NCBI GenBank assembly: GCA_021202655.1
Contig: JAJQCO010000202.1
Location: 1 to 34,145 of the forward strand
DNA length: 34,145 nucleotides
Direction: 5' to 3'
From: Clostridiales bacterium
GTDB lineage: Bacteria; Bacillota; Clostridia; Lachnospirales; Lachnospiraceae
Below are positions 1 through 8,325 of this stretch, piece after piece; the first letter of the stretch is position 1, and each line of letters starts with the position of its first letter. The notes beneath the pieces are model-generated. The model was not told the DNA's origin and searched no databases. It worked only from the letters and a program-made list of their open reading frames with translations. A program made the translations under genes and the position numbers.

Positions 1-33
1 CGTGTTCACTGAGTAACCACTGGGTTAAGGGGG

Positions 34-708
34 TTAATACCACGACGTCAGAAAAAACGGTACAAACATGAGCAATACATAGGAAGCCAACCGAAACCAT
101 TTGATCACATGCGGTATTTCCTTTCGCATTTTCGCAGAAAGCGCTCCTGTCACCATAGCCAGTAACAAAGCCGGGCTGATCATAGTGGAAAGACCGAATG
201 CGATGCCAGTCACACCCGCCAGAGGAACCGGAAGTGTAAAGCAGTAACCGATCATCAGCAGAAGCGGGGCGCAGGGCGTCATGCCGTAAGTGAAGCCTGC
301 CGCCAGCATCGGCGCTGTACCTGATTTTTCTACTGGTTTTTCACACGCCTGACAGCCGCCGCATGCTTTCTGTTTTTTCAGTTCTGAAAACCACTGAACG
401 ATCAGAATCACGCCGATACCGCTCATGGCTATCTGCGAAAACAGGCGTAAATGAAAAGACCCAATATAACCGTTGTCACTGATAAAACTGTTGCTGACGA
501 TTGCGGAAATTGTGCAAAGCAGCGAAACACTGACCACCTTTCCCATGAAAAAGCTTACAAATGACAAAACTCCCTTCTTCACGCCGCTCGAATGGGAGAT
601 TACATAGGTAGAAAGAAAGGTGCTGACGATCGGACTGCAGCAGGTTCCGCACCCAAGTCCAACCGTAACGGCCATCGCAAGTGCGGGAAGGATCAATGAA
701 AGATTCAT
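34..708 (-). CDS. TauE/SafE- or CcdA/UreH-like polytopic membrane protein, cysteine-rich
   Basis: ORF track. Several hydrophobic segments, GLGCGTCCSP and TYGMTPCAPLLL motifs, CGGCQAC loop. Start overlaps the stop of the upstream activase gene. Confidence 0.75.
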   Translation of the reverse strand: MNLSLILPALAMAVTVGLGCGTCCSPIVSTFLSTYVISHSSGVKKGVLSFVSFFMGKVVSVSLLCTISAIVSNSFISDNGYIGSFHLRLFSQIAMSGIGVILIVQWFSELKKQKACGGCQACEKPVEKSGTAPMLAAGFTYGMTPCAPLLLMIGYCFTLPVPLAGVTGIAFGLSTMISPALLLAMVTGALSAKMRKEIPHVIKWFRLASYVLLMFVPFFLTSWY

Positions 709-1505
709 CTTCCACCTCGCTCACTGGCGATTAAGGCTGCGCCAACAGCACCGTTAAACTGCGGATAATCCGCGACATAGACTTCCTTCATCAGCTCTTC
801 TTCAAAAGCCCGGTGGATACCCGTATTTAATGCTCCACCGCCCGTCATCAGGATATCGCCGCCTTTTTCCGATTTTTTCATCATCTTAATGATTCGCTTT
901 GCCATCGACAGATGCATCCCCGCCAGAATGTCACGCCGGTCAACCTTTCTTGCCACCAGCGAGATCACCTCGGACTGTGCAAATACCACACAGGTGCTGT
1001 TGATGTCGCACGGGGCAGTGCTTTCCAGAGAAAGCGGCCCGATCTGATCGATTGTCGTCTCCAGGATCTGTGCGATCACTTCCATAAATTTCCCTGTCCC
1101 TGCGGCGCACTTATCATTCATGGTAAAATTCTTTACATTGTAATTCGCGTCAAGATAAATAATCTTACTGTCCTGTCCGCCGATATCAATCACCATGCCG
1201 GGGCGGTATCCTGTCGGCGCTGTCACACGCACCCCGTAGGCGTGAGCAGTAATTTCCGAAATATCATCATCGGCAACTTCAAGGATTTTGCGGCTATAGC
1301 CTGTAGCCATGATATAACCGATATTGCTCCGGCTGATCCCGTATTTTTCACACAGGTCCGTTACTATTTTCTTCGCGGTCCCATTATTGTCAATCCCCGT
1401 AGGGTACACCACAGTGTCTACAACCTTTTCATTTTTCATGAGCGCAGCTTTCAGGTAGGTGGAACCGCCGTCCAGTCCAAGGTAATATTTTTCCATAGCC
1501 GTCAC
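705..1505 (-). CDS. Acyl-CoA dehydratase activase (BadF/BadG/HgdC/YjiL family, ASKHA ATPase)
   Basis: YYLGLDGGSTYLKAAL, VIDIGGQDSKII, NDKCAAGTGKFMEVIA, MTGGGALNTG motifs. Confidence 0.93.
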   Translation of the reverse strand: MTAMEKYYLGLDGGSTYLKAALMKNEKVVDTVVYPTGIDNNGTAKKIVTDLCEKYGISRSNIGYIMATGYSRKILEVADDDISEITAHAYGVRVTAPTGYRPGMVIDIGGQDSKIIYLDANYNVKNFTMNDKCAAGTGKFMEVIAQILETTIDQIGPLSLESTAPCDINSTCVVFAQSEVISLVARKVDRRDILAGMHLSMAKRIIKMMKKSEKGGDILMTGGGALNTGIHRAFEEELMKEVYVADYPQFNGAVGAALIASERGGR

Positions 1506-2785
1506 GCCTCCTTTTTGTATTCTTTGAGCTTGATCAACTCGATAAATGCCTCGATGCGGACACGAAGCTGCTCCACATCCTCCTCGTTATAGTCGCTCTC
1601 CACACGGATAATGGGAATATCCATTTCTCCCATCGCTTCTTCTACAAGCTGATATTCGTAATCATAGATCAGACAGCCGCGCAGCACATGGTAAATAACG
1701 CCCTGAATATGGTTGTCTTTGATCAGCTGTTTTATCCGGTAAATGCGCTGCGTGTTGTCCACGAACACCGGACAGGTGCAGGGCTTTGTGTACCTGGAAG
1801 CCAAGGCGCGCATCATCCCGTCAAATCCGGCGTCAATCACCGATACCGGATCAGACAATCCACGCTCCCCCATACAGGTTTCATCCGCTGCAAGTACCCC
1901 GCCCATTTCCTCGATCAGAAGCGGAATCTTGAGATTCGGAAACGCGATGGGCGACCCCGTCACAAGAATGCGGGGCTGATTCTTTCTGCTCACAAAATGC
2001 CTCTGCTCCAGCCGCAGTTTCATTTCCGAATTGAGCCTGTGCATCTGTTTTGCCCACCGGTCGGCAGGCATATAGGCATAGGCGTTCATCACCGCCATGA
2101 CCTGTGTCCCGCTCATCAATGCCGGATCATGTCTGCGATACTTCATAAATTCTGACATCTCACGCTGCGCGTATCCGACCATATTGATCGCTTCCGCCAG
2201 AGACTTTGCCGTGACCTGTTTTCCGGTTTCCTTCTCCAGAATCGGGATCAGACGATACAGTTCTTTCAAAAAAACCGCTGTGTCGGCGTCCTCCTTTTTC
2301 AGAGGCGGAATGGAAAGCGGGACCGTGTTCTTCACGGTGTCAATCACACCGGCCAGCTTCTTCTTACAATCGCAGGTCACCGGCGCGATCAGAAGGGAGC
2401 AGTCATCAAATGCGGGAAGCGCCCTGATTTTCCCGAATCCCATAACCGCTTTTACCAGAGGGCAGGCGTCACGGGGAATGTAATCGTCCCCCATGGAATA
2501 CGCTGTATAGCTGCCGGAACACAGGCGCACGGGTCTGGCTCCTGCGGCGTAAATCAGCTCAGCCGGAACCATGACACATAAAGTCCCGATGCTTTTTCTG
2601 TTTTCCGGATCTTGAATATTCGAAAGCTTCACATAGGTATTTTCCAGCGCCTCAAAGAAGGATTCTGCCGCATCCGGCATGTCCGCGAGTTCCTTTGCGC
2701 GTCGTAAGTAGGACGCAGCCACCCTTGTGGATTTCCTTACAAATAATTCCCGCTGCCGTTCCCTGATTCCGCTCGGCTCTGCCAA
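1502..2785 (-). CDS. 2-hydroxyacyl-CoA dehydratase family protein (HgdB/YjiM-like; possibly double-cubane-cluster type)
   Basis: GTLCVMVPAELIYAAGARPVRLCSGS, RDACPLVKAVMGFGKI, VTCDCKKKLAG, DETCMGERG, VYHVLRGCLIYDYE; adjacent activase. Confidence 0.9.
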   Translation of the reverse strand: MAEPSGIRERQRELFVRKSTRVAASYLRRAKELADMPDAAESFFEALENTYVKLSNIQDPENRKSIGTLCVMVPAELIYAAGARPVRLCSGSYTAYSMGDDYIPRDACPLVKAVMGFGKIRALPAFDDCSLLIAPVTCDCKKKLAGVIDTVKNTVPLSIPPLKKEDADTAVFLKELYRLIPILEKETGKQVTAKSLAEAINMVGYAQREMSEFMKYRRHDPALMSGTQVMAVMNAYAYMPADRWAKQMHRLNSEMKLRLEQRHFVSRKNQPRILVTGSPIAFPNLKIPLLIEEMGGVLAADETCMGERGLSDPVSVIDAGFDGMMRALASRYTKPCTCPVFVDNTQRIYRIKQLIKDNHIQGVIYHVLRGCLIYDYEYQLVEEAMGEMDIPIIRVESDYNEEDVEQLRVRIEAFIELIKLKEYKKEA

Positions 2786-2788
2786 TGC

Positions 2789-4567
2789 TCACTCCTCCTC
2801 TTTCTCTGAGAATCTGGACATAAAAGTTTTTCTGGATGACTGATAAATTGTTTTTCCACAGAAGGTCATGGATAAGGCTTTATCCTCCGGGCATTTATGG
2901 ATACATTCGCCGCACAGCATACAGTCGACGGTCTGCACATTTTCCTTCTCTCTTTCGGTATAAATACTCTTAATCCGCATCGGGCAGGCGTCATAGCAGG
3001 CTCCGCATTCTGTACAGGCCGTACAGTCCTTCTTTAGCTTAAACAGATTAAACCGTTTGAAAAGCCCCATCAGATACCCCATCGGGCAGATAATGCACCA
3101 GAAGCGTTTGATAAAATAGCTGCCGACCAAAATCACGACTGCGAAAAAACCGCCGAGATATAAATTGGTCCAGAAACCGCCCTGCGCGGTTGTAAATACT
3201 TTCAACGGGCAAATGTCGCAGAAATCACCGCCTGTAAAAATAAAACCCAGAAACAGTACGATCCACACCCATTTAATCGGCTGCAAAAATCGGTTGATCC
3301 GATCCGTCACCACAATCAGGCGAATATGCAGCGCCCGGCGCAGCTTATCCATCAAGTCCTGCAAAAGACCTGCCGGGCAGAGGAATCCGCACAGAATACG
3401 TCCTAAGAAAATAAAGCAGAATAACAGCGTCCCCAGGAATGTGAGCGCATAGATCAGATTCAGCACGGGAAAGCCTTCCCCATATCTGCTGAACAGGTAA
3501 GGAAGATGGGACAAATAATAGCACGGCACCTCCGCCACCTGATCGAGATTAAACGGACAGCTGAATACCGGTATGGCGATCTCATTCCACAGCTGTCCCT
3601 GATGAATCAGCTTTCCGGCATAGGTCCACAGGAACATACCGGCAAACAGGCACAGCCATCGTATCACCAGAAATTTTGACGTCGTCTTCTGATGCAGTGT
3701 ATTCGGATAAATGCCGACGCTCTCTCTGGAATAAATTTTGTATTCAGGATTGTTCTTTTCTATTCGGTTTCTGATCAGATGCACCGCCACGATGCCAATG
3801 CCCGCCAATGCGAAGACGAGCAATAACGGCAGCTGCGCTCTCCAGAAATGTACGGAAAAGTACGAATAATCCTCCAGCGCGTACTGCATACGGTACATTG
3901 TTTCCCCGTCCGGCGAATAGGAGGCCGTAAAACCCTCCCGTATATCCCGGATGGAGAGTCCGTCAATCCAGCCATTTTCATCCGTTCGGTATGTGTTCGT
4001 CTCCCCATTATAGGATATTACCGTTATTTCCGCGTCTGTCAGAATTTCGTTTTCATAATAAACCATGATGTACTTGCGCTCGGTAAACACAAGCTCAAAC
4101 GGGATTTCCTCCGACAAGAAGCTTTGCGGCGCAGGGTTAAAAGCATTCGAGCCAAAATCGGCGCGCGCATAGTCATAGACCTGCTCTGTCTCTCCGTCCC
4201 CGTCAATGTCCATCTCTGCCACAGGGAGCGCTGCTATAAAATGTCCGAGAGAGTCCTCCTGAATCGGATTTTCACTGCCATGCGTTACACAGATCTCTCC
4301 TGTCTGCGTCAGCGCATAGACAGTCAGGCTTTCCTCCAAAATTCCCTCGTCAATGCCGTAAAAAACTTCCTTTCCGTCGTCTCCATAAGAAAACCATACG
4401 GAGGTATCCGCGAACAGAGGCTTTTCTTCCTCCGATTTTGCATACTGATAATCCGAAACCTCCATGTGATAATCATAGAGGACAAAATTCGTTGCGAAAA
4501 AGGCTGACACAAGCAGGAACGCGCAGACAGCACAGACCACCGCTGTCCCGATTTTCCGTTTCTTCAT
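2789..4567 (-). CDS. NapH/NosR/CcoG-like membrane polyferredoxin with N-terminal extracytoplasmic domain
   Basis: CGFLCPAGLLQD, CDICPLK, CIICPMGYLMG and two C-terminal 4Fe-4S motifs (CTACTECGACYDACP, CMLCGECIHKCP). Internal ATG at 4567 (MKKRKIG) overlaps the upstream stop as ATGA. Confidence 0.85.
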   Translation of the reverse strand: MKKRKIGTAVVCAVCAFLLVSAFFATNFVLYDYHMEVSDYQYAKSEEEKPLFADTSVWFSYGDDGKEVFYGIDEGILEESLTVYALTQTGEICVTHGSENPIQEDSLGHFIAALPVAEMDIDGDGETEQVYDYARADFGSNAFNPAPQSFLSEEIPFELVFTERKYIMVYYENEILTDAEITVISYNGETNTYRTDENGWIDGLSIRDIREGFTASYSPDGETMYRMQYALEDYSYFSVHFWRAQLPLLLVFALAGIGIVAVHLIRNRIEKNNPEYKIYSRESVGIYPNTLHQKTTSKFLVIRWLCLFAGMFLWTYAGKLIHQGQLWNEIAIPVFSCPFNLDQVAEVPCYYLSHLPYLFSRYGEGFPVLNLIYALTFLGTLLFCFIFLGRILCGFLCPAGLLQDLMDKLRRALHIRLIVVTDRINRFLQPIKWVWIVLFLGFIFTGGDFCDICPLKVFTTAQGGFWTNLYLGGFFAVVILVGSYFIKRFWCIICPMGYLMGLFKRFNLFKLKKDCTACTECGACYDACPMRIKSIYTEREKENVQTVDCMLCGECIHKCPEDKALSMTFCGKTIYQSSRKTFMSRFSEKEEE

Positions 4568-5781
4568 ACTGCCACCCTTCCCTTCCTGTATCTGCGCTGG
4601 TTCAGAATTTCCGAAAATGCCTCCATACGGACGCGAAGCTGTTCGATGTCCTGATAATTGTAATCGGTTTCCAGCCGGAATACCGGAATATCCCACTTTT
4701 CAAACAGCTCCTCAAAACGCTCTAACTCAAAATCATATTCAATCTGCCCTTTCAGCACATGATAAACAACGCCGTCTATCCTTTGTTCTGTCAGCAGCTT
4801 TTCAACTCGCTCATAAAGTGCATCGTTCTTTACATAGGCCGAAGACGCATCACTTTTATAAAAAATATCCGCCTCATTTACTCCTGACAGGTATTCCTCT
4901 CTGAAACCGCCTTGCATGGAAAGCGTCGTGTAATCGATCTGGTCGCATAACGTAAGCCCTGCTTCCTCAATCAAAAACGGAACCTTATAGTTTGGAAAAT
5001 AGATTGGCGAGCCAAGCAGCAGAACGCTGCCCCTCTCATCTTTTTGAATCTTTGGTTCTCTCCGCAGCCTTTCTGTCAGGCTGCGCAGCCGTGAGCACCA
5101 TTCCGAAAGATCCGCCGTGCAGTAATAACTGCCCAGGACAAACATTCTGATAACTCCGCTCAGCTTGTCCTGCGATATATGCCTGAAAGCCTGTATCTGC
5201 CTTTTTGCTGTCAGAATCTGTGCCTGCGATTTTCGCAGAGACCGATTTGTCATCGGCCTTTTCAAATGCAGAGAGATTGCATCTCGACATACTTCGTATT
5301 GCCGTCTCCATTCGAGATATGACTGCTCATCCTTTACGGGCGGGAAATGGCAGGTCTGTACCTTGTATCCCCTGGATTTCAGGATATAAGCCAGTTTCCT
5401 TGTACTGTCGCTGACCAGAGGGATCAGAATCAATGCATTCCACGCGAAACCGGAGAGAATATAGCCGAGTCCGGATCTGCTGACCGGATCCGTGTCTCTC
5501 GGAACCATGTCATCCGCCCACATGGAGCTTGCCCGGCTCCCTCCCAAAATCCAGTAAGGCATCTTCCCCGATATAAGCACCAGCTCCTCCGGAATGTTGG
5601 AGCCGATCACAACCAGAGTCGACTGATTCCTTTCAAAATCAGTGAGATAATGATTTCTGACACATTTCTCGAAATATTGCAGCTCCTCATATACGGGCAT
5701 GATTTCTACAAGCCTTTGCAATCCATCGTCGACTTCTTTTTTATATGTATGAAGGTCCATTCTGTTTTCCGTGTCCGGCAT
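4564..5781 (-). CDS. Cysteine-depleted paralog of the 2-hydroxyacyl-CoA dehydratase (HgdB-like) family
   Basis: Collinear with the 1502..2785 product (DDMVPRDTDPV vs DDYIPRDACPL; RIDGVVYHVLKGQIEYDFE vs HIQGVIYHVLRGCLIYDYE; DYNYQDIEQLRVRMEAF vs DYNEEDVEQLRVRIEAF); GGAGGTGG RBS. Confidence 0.85.
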   Translation of the reverse strand: MPDTENRMDLHTYKKEVDDGLQRLVEIMPVYEELQYFEKCVRNHYLTDFERNQSTLVVIGSNIPEELVLISGKMPYWILGGSRASSMWADDMVPRDTDPVSRSGLGYILSGFAWNALILIPLVSDSTRKLAYILKSRGYKVQTCHFPPVKDEQSYLEWRRQYEVCRDAISLHLKRPMTNRSLRKSQAQILTAKRQIQAFRHISQDKLSGVIRMFVLGSYYCTADLSEWCSRLRSLTERLRREPKIQKDERGSVLLLGSPIYFPNYKVPFLIEEAGLTLCDQIDYTTLSMQGGFREEYLSGVNEADIFYKSDASSAYVKNDALYERVEKLLTEQRIDGVVYHVLKGQIEYDFELERFEELFEKWDIPVFRLETDYNYQDIEQLRVRMEAFSEILNQRRYRKGRVAV

Positions 5782-5806
5782 GGCAATCCACCTCCGTTTG
5801 CCGCGT

Positions 5807-6070
5807 TCAAAAAGAATGCTCGATCAGATATTTTTCAACCTTTTGCAGTTGCTCCGTCAGATCGGTTCCATCCGCCATTAAGACCCTTTCTTCCGGCGCT
5901 TTCGCCAGTGCGTCTCACTTTCCGTTTATAATTCCAGTTTTTGAACGGAATCTTACAGGCACATCCTATACATGGTGGCCGCTTTGCCCCGCACCCTTCG
6001 CAAAGGCGTCGATCATCTGTTTTGTATTGCCCCTGGGACGGGGACTTCCGTTAAGGACCAGAATATTCAT
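5807..6070 (-). pseudogene. Degraded NADPH-dependent FMN reductase/flavodoxin-like gene
   Basis: ATG at 6070 with AAAGGAGGTG upstream reads MNILVLNGSPRPRGNTKQMIDAFAKGAGQSGHHV then TAG (5966-5968). Another frame reads ...ALAKAPEERVLMADGTDLTEQLQKVEKYLIEHSF and stops at 5807. Confidence 0.65.
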
Positions 6071-6087
6071 CCTGACTTCCACCTCCT

Positions 6088-7506
6088 TTAATACCAGTCG
6101 TGTTTTTCGTTCCTGTCCAGAGCGTTGATCTGCTCCATTTCCTCATCCGTCAGTTCAAAGCCAAACAGATCAAGATTTTCTCGAATATGATCCGGGTTAC
6201 TGGAGCCAGGTATCACTACAACGCCTTTCTGCAAATTCCACCGCAGGATTACCTGCGCAGAAGAAACGCCGTGAGCCTCAGCGATAGCGGAAATGGTTTC
6301 ATCCCCAAGCAGCTCTGCGGTATGCCCACGCCCACCAAGCGGATACCAGCCCTGCACCACAATGCCAAGTGACTGGATATAAGGGATCACATCATTTTCC
6401 TGATAATAGGGATGGATTTCGTTCTGCACCAGCGCCGGGGTAATGTTCACCTGGGGCAGAAACTCCTCCAGCTCCTTCACATACCAGTTGGACAGGCCAA
6501 TGGAATGCACCTTGCCTTCTGCGACAGCCTGTTCCAGCGCCAAATACGCTTCTACATCGCCGTCTCCCGGATGGTGCAGGAGAATCATGTCGATATAATC
6601 AAGCCCCATTTTTTCCAGTGCTTCGTCAATAGCATCGGCGGCATAGCTGTACTGGTTGGGATAGAGCTTTGTGATTACGAAAATCTCTTCCCGCGGCACA
6701 TCCGAATCCCGGACAGCCTGTCCGACAGCCGCCTCATTGCCGTACATATAGGCGGTATCAATCAGTCTGCCGCCCGCTTCCAGCAGCGCCGCAATGGAAA
6801 CGGCACATTCCTCATCGGTCAGGCTGTATGTGCCCAGCCCCATAATGGGCATTTCATAGCCGCTGTTCAACTGCACGGTCTTTGTCTCAAAATTAAATTC
6901 TCTCACGATATTACCCTTGTTTTCTTCAGATTCCCGTAATGACAGGCTGTCCACCCACTCATTCACGTCATTTTCGGATGCGCTCCCCGAAAACCGCCGC
7001 CCGTCCTTCCATGTAACGCTGCCAGAACAGAGCGTGTGCAGATTTTCAGCGCTGGAGCCAATGCCGCTGCTGTGGGAGGTACAGAATGGGATGATCGTCA
7101 CGTCAGCCAAATCATAACTTTCCAAAAAGGTGCTGATGATTCGCGGCGCCTGCCCATGCCAGATGGGATAACCGAGGAAAATCACATCATACTGTTCGAT
7201 GTTCTCTACACTGCCGGAGATTGCAGGACGGGCGGATGAATCTGACTGCTCCTGATCGGCACGTCCGCCGGTATAATAGGCCAAATCCTCCTCCGTATAA
7301 GGGTCTTCCGGCACAATTTCGTAACTGTCCGCACCGGTTTCACCTATAATCCACCGGGCAATCTGCTCTGTCGTGCCGGTACAGGAAAAATAGACAACCA
7401 GGATGCTGCTTTCAGAATCGGATGACAGCTCCGCACCTTCGGAACTGCAAGCCGCCAGCATGGAAATCATGCAAACCAAGAGAGTTAATACTATCGATCG
7501 CTTCAT
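6088..7506 (-). CDS. Lipoprotein: flavodoxin domain fused to aldo/keto reductase domain
   Basis: Signal peptide with lipobox (MISMLAACSS), flavodoxin motif ILVVYFSCTGTTEQIA, AKR motifs MPIMGLGTYSLTDEE, GGRLIDTAYMYGNE, LLHHPGDGD, VIPGSSNPDHIREN. Confidence 0.88.
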   Translation of the reverse strand: MKRSIVLTLLVCMISMLAACSSEGAELSSDSESSILVVYFSCTGTTEQIARWIIGETGADSYEIVPEDPYTEEDLAYYTGGRADQEQSDSSARPAISGSVENIEQYDVIFLGYPIWHGQAPRIISTFLESYDLADVTIIPFCTSHSSGIGSSAENLHTLCSGSVTWKDGRRFSGSASENDVNEWVDSLSLRESEENKGNIVREFNFETKTVQLNSGYEMPIMGLGTYSLTDEECAVSIAALLEAGGRLIDTAYMYGNEAAVGQAVRDSDVPREEIFVITKLYPNQYSYAADAIDEALEKMGLDYIDMILLHHPGDGDVEAYLALEQAVAEGKVHSIGLSNWYVKELEEFLPQVNITPALVQNEIHPYYQENDVIPYIQSLGIVVQGWYPLGGRGHTAELLGDETISAIAEAHGVSSAQVILRWNLQKGVVVIPGSSNPDHIRENLDLFGFELTDEEMEQINALDRNEKHDWY

Positions 7507-7507
7507 G

Positions 7508-8122
7508 TTATCCGTCCTCCTTATCAATTTTTTTGATTATTCGTGCTGGTACGCCGCCTACCACTGTAAAAGGCGGTACATCTTTTGTCACGACTGCCCC
7601 TGCCGCTACAACCGACCACTCTCCGATAGAAACTCCGGGGAGAACCGTCGCATTGGAACCGATCCACACATGAGCGCCGATTTTGACAGGTGCGTAGTGG
7701 TTCTTCCGGTTCTGCCCTGGAGACAAATCATGGTTGATGGTTGCCAATACCACGTTGTGGCCAAGCATCGCACCGTCTCCAATTTCGATACCGCCCTGAT
7801 CCTGGAAGTGACAGCCCGAGTTGATAAAAACGTCTCTCCCAATATGCGTGTTCTTTCCAAAATCCGTGTAGAATGGCGGAAACAGTCGAAAGGAGTTATC
7901 TATTCGCTGCCCTGTTAGGCGGCTCATGATTTCCCTGATTTCATCCGGAGTATGGTATCGGTTGTTTAATTCCATACTGATGCGAAGCGCCTCCTGATAT
8001 AGTGTATCAGCATAGGCATCGCATTCGGCACGATCCTTCGTTTCGTCATAGTAATCTGCAATGATGTCCTCAACCGTCAATTTTTGATAAAAACGTTGGA
8101 ATTCATTATTCGCTTCCGGCAT
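7508..8122 (-). CDS. Maltose/galactoside O-acetyltransferase-like sugar acetyltransferase (hexapeptide repeat)
   Basis: [40 protein letters not shown] and [23 protein letters not shown]...[14 protein letters not shown]. Confidence 0.92.
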   Translation of the reverse strand: MPEANNEFQRFYQKLTVEDIIADYYDETKDRAECDAYADTLYQEALRISMELNNRYHTPDEIREIMSRLTGQRIDNSFRLFPPFYTDFGKNTHIGRDVFINSGCHFQDQGGIEIGDGAMLGHNVVLATINHDLSPGQNRKNHYAPVKIGAHVWIGSNATVLPGVSIGEWSVVAAGAVVTKDVPPFTVVGGVPARIIKKIDKEDG

Positions 8123-8174
8123 GACAGCTCACCTCCTCATGATTATATTTTATATTGATGCCGGAGGAATGACA

Positions 8175-8215
8175 AATATTTAGTTTCTATTTCTAAATAT
8201 TCTTAAAAAGAATAT
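8175..8215. promoter_or_regulatory. Two overlapping inverted repeats upstream of the acetyltransferase gene (candidate operator)
   Basis: AATATTTAG-N9-CTAAATATT (8175-8183/8193-8201) and ATATTCTT-AAA-AAGAATAT (8197-8215). Confidence 0.45.
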
Positions 8216-8237
8216 CTAATTGTATTATAATGTAACC

Positions 8238-8287
8238 ATCAAAAAGAGGAAGCCTGCAACGCCGTAGCGCCGCTCGACTTCCTCTTT
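8238..8287 (-). terminator. Intrinsic terminator downstream of the Fbp-type permease
   Basis: Perfect 10-bp stem AAAGAGGAAG (8243-8252)/CTTCCTCTTT (8278-8287), followed on the minus strand by TTTTT. Confidence 0.6.
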
Positions 8288-8325
8288 AATGACTGGTACA
8301 AGAGAAAAAATTGATGATACACCCC

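Noticed and set aside
912-1592. Long plus-strand ORF antisense to the activase, and similar ORFs (e.g. 3848..4507, 12156..13007, 13989..14885, 22223..22981)
   Set aside because: They lie opposite strongly supported coding genes, have low-complexity or atypical composition, lack a convincing RBS and match no recognizable family.
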